DNA from: CAKZNE01 sp040222435
Lineage (GTDB): Bacteria; Bacteroidota; Bacteroidia; Flavobacteriales; Schleiferiaceae
NCBI GenBank assembly: GCA_965212245.1
Contig: OZ243107.1
Span: 3,658,001-3,722,000, forward strand
Length of the DNA stretch: 64,000 nt
Direction: 5' to 3'
The notes beneath the pieces are model-generated. The model ran no database searches. It saw nothing but the letters and a program-made list of their open reading frames with translations, and was not told the origin of the DNA. Position numbers and translations under genes: made by a program. Shown piece after piece: positions 61,401 through 64,000 of this stretch; the stretch's first letter is position 1; every line of letters begins with the position of its first letter.

Positions 61401-63305
61401 AATGATACGGTATGCAAGCGCATTATCGGACACAGCTCTTATGATATTGCTTATGATGCCAATTTTGATGACTGCGCCTATTCCAGTGATGAGTTTTATT
61501 TTGAAGGTACATTCAGGCAGTGGCAACTAGGTCAGCCCGGTGGTACCCGCATCAGAAACGCCTTTTCATCACCTAACGCCTGGGTTACTAATCTTGATGG
61601 TAGTGTGTTGAATGGTACTGATGAATACCTGTACACACCAGAACTTACCAATTTTGATACTATTGTAAAGGCAAGGTTACGTTTCCGTCAGAACATGGAT
61701 TTTGCGGCTAATGCTGATGATGCCAAAACCAGCCGGGCTGTGGGAACCATAGAGTATGAGAAAAGTACCGGAAACTGGGATGTTTTAGGAGCTGATATCC
61801 TGGGGGTAGTTATTAAAGGGGTAACAAACATTAACTGGTATGATAGTGAATTTGGTTCATCCGTACTTAATGAATTAGGTGGAGATCCCGGATTTGTTGG
61901 TCGTACTAATGGTGCCTGGATCCAAACTTCTTATGCACTTACCCAGTTTGATGAGACACCGGGTGCTAAAAAATTACGCTTTTTGTATAAAACTACGGCT
62001 GAAGGTTCTGCCGGTAATGAAGGATGGGGTATTGATGATTTTGAAATATATGTACCTCCTCAAAACAGTACCGGTGTGGTTCGTATTTCACACGTCTCTC
62101 CTATCGCTTTTCCAAGTGTTACGCAGAGCCTGAAACTCGTTATCCAAAATACCGGGGCTAAGGATTTGGAGAATACGAATATTCGCATCTATATTGATAA
62201 TAACCTTCTTGTGGATACTTTCTATACTCCCTTAAGTCCTATATTGTCTTCAGGAACAAGACTACTGGAGTTCAAAGATGCCTGGCCTGCAAATCTTGTA
62301 ACCGTAGGTTTGCATAAAGTAGAGGTGAATACATTTAAGCCTAACTTTAAAAATGATAACCTTACCATTGATGATGATACCATTGTGTATTTTACCGTTC
62401 TGGATACAGTTGACCTGAGAGCAGCCAATGGAGTTACAGAGTATTGTAATGACTTTGAGCGTACCGATCCGGATATAAGCCCGTGGTTGCCTGCCAACAG
62501 TTATGTATATCAGGAAGGTAAACAATCCTGGCAGTGGGGTTTCCCTAACCAGTTTGGACTTCCCTATAGCGGGCAGAGCGCCTGGGTTACCGGAATAGAC
62601 GATGACTATACTCTCAGAGATAGTTCTTCTCTTATATCCCCGATCTTTGTTATTGACAGTGGTCAGTCATTGGAAGTTGATTTCTGGCACTGGTTCCGCA
62701 CGGAAGAATACCATGACGGAGGTAACTTTGAAGTAAGTTTTGACGGAGGTTTAAAATGGCAGCCAATTGGTTACAGATATGACAAAGATTCTATTAGCTG
62801 GTATAACACTCCTTTTGTTACTGCTCTGGATATTATTCGTCCGGGTTGGTCTGGTGATTCACAGGACTGGATTAATTCAAACTGGATCTTTGCCTTTGAT
62901 AATACGGTAAAATGTATTTTCCGTTTCCGCTTTGAATCGGATTACAGCATCGAAGATAATGGTTGGGCCATCGATGACTTCTGTATCAAACACAGTACTA
63001 AGAATCCTCGTCAGATTATTGGTGAAAAAGAAAATTCAATCATCGAAGAGTCCATCACCAGCGAACTTTCACCTAACCCCACCAAGGGCATAGCTGAAAT
63101 AGGTTTATACCTGCCAACTCCTAAAGAAGGTAAAATGGTAGTTATTAACTCAGTAGGTCAGATGATGGAGCAACGTGATCTTCAACTGGAGAATGGTAGC
63201 AACCGTATTCAATTGGATGGTTCCAATTGGGAGTCTGGTATGTATATCATCAAACTTTATATTGAAGAAGATGTGGTTACTAAAAAACTGATCATAGCTC
63301 ACTAA
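58470..63305 (+). CDS. Large repetitive T9SS-exported protein
   Basis: The 1611-residue precursor has a signal peptide (MRKLLLLIALIGFSLHGKAQ) and a sorting domain from about 1530 (ELSPNPTKGIAEIGLYLP). Between them are five jelly-roll (MAM-like) units. Each opens with F-x-(E/D)-(D/N)-F-E or a close form (LFEDFEAP, WVEDFETSRW, YIEDFEDGI, YDANFDDCA, YCNDFERTD). Each closes with a D-D/K strand such as GWFIDDIEI, IAIDDLRIFE, IAIDKVMIFD, GWGIDDFEI and GWAIDDFCI. CARDB-like spacers separate some units (VTVQVRNNGCQTATDIPI, IRVTNHGTAALSNVPI, LKLVIQNTGAKDLENTNI). No catalytic motif was seen. It is likely a cell-surface adhesin or glycan-binding protein, and a strong terminator follows. Confidence 0.9.
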   Translation: MRKLLLLIALIGFSLHGKAQVTTALFEDFEAPTLQDKVDTTFSTTTGAPGPSAFPFSLSTQVATSGTNSYRAQGKDGHISIFHTVSFSTVGKRYTSLSFNHIAKVSALNGCYLFYSINGGQNWTQVTGASYNGTSAAFAATGFFNESSYFVDGDPWRNGVYVGANSVPNNSWWKSEQFDLSDLVYNVAGNSGYPNVMLRFEMRVTSSTGSGVLPAGWFIDDIEITQSSCELEPPTAYFGFQPNPCYPPKPEGSLPAEPGDKYPIAVETTDNTGIDSVLVFYRKTFPTGLPFQKIYLQPAVSFPNRYRDTIYNVFVGDTIEYYYQIYDASCNANLTQVPNIGANCKFWPEPALPPKCGNNNCKEFPEVVTQFPWVEDFETSRWIPGNGGSSTAGGAHRGTFPVFPDGGWVVAPSTAPQNDSKYAWCVNIGGTSTPATGPANNHTTGGNRYVYAESSLGSPVTASQLITPCIDLTDETRCLGFEFWYHMFGSDVDLLRIDIDTGSTNESWWVNYAKVVGEQQTSSGDPWRKFLFSLEPFNGKYIRIRFFAVKRIPGARGDIAIDDLRIFEPDSVDMEIQTLNEPVNGFCYYTNNEPVTVQVRNNGCQTATDIPIAFQVNNNTIKWDTIRANLFLGDTLTYTFTPTADLQNYNMYWIKAWTAMPGDVKTFNDEVSLQDSIEYTAPITSFPYIEDFEDGIVQSQELGNRQFRFDDGVINFYRWIINADMTSTRNTGPFQGFGYGGKYLYSESLANDNQESSTFFRSVCVDLAGMTSPVIEYYYHMFGSGIKSLEIQVSRANEDLKTWTTIASSVLNNQQQGGELVDWKYKKVSLSAYLGETIKIRFKASRKALTDPPDGGDKTDIAIDKVMIFDEIANDAGVLTINSPNLHIEAGTSLDPSIRVTNHGTAALSNVPITVTITPLCGPNVGISTTYNGSVATTTGTGNASGQLPLNGLNISWPTGEFEMCVITQLAGDSHAFNDTVCKRIIGHSSYDIAYDANFDDCAYSSDEFYFEGTFRQWQLGQPGGTRIRNAFSSPNAWVTNLDGSVLNGTDEYLYTPELTNFDTIVKARLRFRQNMDFAANADDAKTSRAVGTIEYEKSTGNWDVLGADILGVVIKGVTNINWYDSEFGSSVLNELGGDPGFVGRTNGAWIQTSYALTQFDETPGAKKLRFLYKTTAEGSAGNEGWGIDDFEIYVPPQNSTGVVRISHVSPIAFPSVTQSLKLVIQNTGAKDLENTNIRIYIDNNLLVDTFYTPLSPILSSGTRLLEFKDAWPANLVTVGLHKVEVNTFKPNFKNDNLTIDDDTIVYFTVLDTVDLRAANGVTEYCNDFERTDPDISPWLPANSYVYQEGKQSWQWGFPNQFGLPYSGQSAWVTGIDDDYTLRDSSSLISPIFVIDSGQSLEVDFWHWFRTEEYHDGGNFEVSFDGGLKWQPIGYRYDKDSISWYNTPFVTALDIIRPGWSGDSQDWINSNWIFAFDNTVKCIFRFRFESDYSIEDNGWAIDDFCIKHSTKNPRQIIGEKENSIIEESITSELSPNPTKGIAEIGLYLPTPKEGKMVVINSVGQMMEQRDLQLENGSNRIQLDGSNWESGMYIIKLYIEEDVVTKKLIIAH

Positions 63306-63330
63306 AGGAGCATGTCAAACTAAAAGTGTC

Positions 63331-63358
63331 AAAGCCCTCCGCGCGGAGGGCTTTTTTT
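63331..63358 (+). terminator. Rho-independent terminator after the 1611-residue T9SS gene
   Basis: AAAGCCCTCCGC (63331-63342) is followed directly by its complement GCGGAGGGCTTT (63343-63354) and a run of T residues to 63358. This gives a GC-rich hairpin plus T tract. Confidence 0.92.
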
Positions 63359-63472
63359 ATGTCATAAATTCATATTAAACTACTTAAGAATGACATAATG
63401 TCCTGAAATTCAGTTACTGAACCTCTTGGAATCAAAATTGAGCGGCTTTATTTTAAATACATAAAGTAACAT

Positions 63473-64000
63473 ATGGACTTAAGTAAATTCACCATAAAAT
63501 CACAGGAAGCCATTCAGGAGGCTCAGAACCTGGCCCTGACTAATCAAAATCAGGCTATTGAAAGTGGCCACCTTCTGAAAGCGATCTTTAATGTTGACGA
63601 AAATGTACTACCCTTTCTTTTAAAGAAACTTTCTGTAAACGTTGAAATATTTGAAAAAGCGCTGGATCAGGTTATAAAGTCATACCCCAAAGTAGAAGGC
63701 GCATCCCTGTATATGAACCGAAGTGCTTCAGAAGCCCTGAACCATGCTCAGCAAAAAAGCAAAAAGTGGGGAGATGATTATATCTCTCTGGAACATATTG
63801 TGATGGGCATCTTAGCCGGTAATGACAATATTGCCCGTATGATGAAAGATAATGGCATTACCGAAAAAGGATTAAAAGAAGCAGCCCAGGAGCTCCGCCA
63901 AGGAAAAAAGGCCACATCTGTCAGTGCTGAGGATTCCTATAATGCTCTTTCCAAGTATGCCAAAAACCTGAATCAACTGGCAGAAGAAGGAAAATTAGAT
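63473..64000 (+). CDS. clpB: ATP-dependent disaggregase ClpB, N-terminal part (runs off window)
   Basis: The ATG at 63473 opens a frame continuing to the window end (176 codons). It encodes MDLSKFTIKSQEAIQEAQNL, the classic ClpB/ClpA N-terminal repeat start. The second N-domain repeat is YMNRSASEALNHAQ to YISLEHIVMGIL. The linker into the first AAA+ module is ALSKYAKNLNQLAEEGKLD. ClpB with DnaK rescues aggregated proteins after heat stress. The first ATPase Walker motifs lie beyond the window, so ClpC cannot be excluded absolutely, but the KYAKNLNQLAEEGKLD linker is ClpB-like. No heat-shock operator was recognised upstream. Confidence 0.93.
   Translation, partial: MDLSKFTIKSQEAIQEAQNLALTNQNQAIESGHLLKAIFNVDENVLPFLLKKLSVNVEIFEKALDQVIKSYPKVEGASLYMNRSASEALNHAQQKSKKWGDDYISLEHIVMGILAGNDNIARMMKDNGITEKGLKEAAQELRQGKKATSVSAEDSYNALSKYAKNLNQLAEEGKLD

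Noticed and set aside
1..64000. tRNA, rRNA or riboswitch genes
   Set aside because: Reading the intergenic gaps showed no cloverleaf, rRNA or known aptamer pattern; most gaps are under 200 bases. A covariance-model search (Infernal/tRNAscan) would settle this.

Overview
The window comes from a bacterium of the phylum Bacteroidota, most likely a Flavobacteriales-type lineage. Seven large secreted proteins end in type IX secretion (T9SS) C-terminal sorting domains. There is a TonB-dependent receptor with a carboxypeptidase-like regulatory domain. Putative promoters match the Bacteroidota pattern TTTG/TTG...TAnnTTTG, and Shine-Dalgarno sequences are mostly absent. No tRNA, rRNA, CRISPR array, insertion sequence or prophage was recognised. 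The window reads as ordinary chromosome with lineage-specific secreted-protein genes.

Layout. 1-4432 (minus): a partial small gene, mtaB, an Aquifex-type aconitase, an MgtC-like membrane protein and a 63-residue unknown. 4699-7338: a cytoplasmic multi-PAS histidine kinase. 7341-16643 (minus): five T9SS-exported proteins. Three are tandem paralogues, one is propeller-like and starts with TTG, and one is a large M43-type metalloprotease with a beta-helix. 16917-21554: a degenerate SDR-fold protein, a small outer-membrane-like protein, a lipoprotein with a glycine-zipper tail paired with a previously unmarked 35-residue gene, a small secreted protein, a DUF2911 protein and a membrane protein. 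21692-23635 (minus): gyrB. 23920-26590: a VWA plus MoxR-like AAA+ pair. 26616-30244 (minus): guaA overlapping a LysM/PBP1 protein. 30385-33886: an SRPBCC-GyrI fusion and a TonB receptor. 33969-38007: a cyclic-nucleotide-binding-domain histidine kinase, a response regulator fused to a thioredoxin-reductase-like flavoprotein, and a bestrophin channel. 38105-41080: egtB, egtD and a sulfotransferase. 41049-45338 (minus): a secreted PIG-L deacetylase, an unmarked 37-residue membrane peptide and a sodium:solute symporter, in overlapping order. 45508-50397: a subtilisin-like T9SS protease. 50425-51885 (minus): a second symporter. 51949-58367: recR, a membrane glycosyltransferase overlapping a PhyH-type dioxygenase, a lipoyl acyltransferase E2, a DEDD exonuclease overlapping a fumarylacetoacetate-hydrolase-family gene. 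58470-63305: a 1611-residue repetitive T9SS protein. 63473-end: the start of clpB.

How the genes fit together. The clearest functional units are egtB-egtD (ergothioneine synthesis), the kinase/regulator-flavoprotein pair (two-component signalling with a flavoenzyme as output), the deacetylase/peptide/symporter operon (possible release and uptake of a deacetylated amino-sugar compound) and the VWA/AAA+ pair. The most interesting undescribed candidates are the two small genes (18697-18804 and 42770-42883), the kinase plus disulfide-less reductase module, and the tandem T9SS family whose sorting domains look homogenised at the DNA level. Family assignments were made by reading motifs; no database search was possible.
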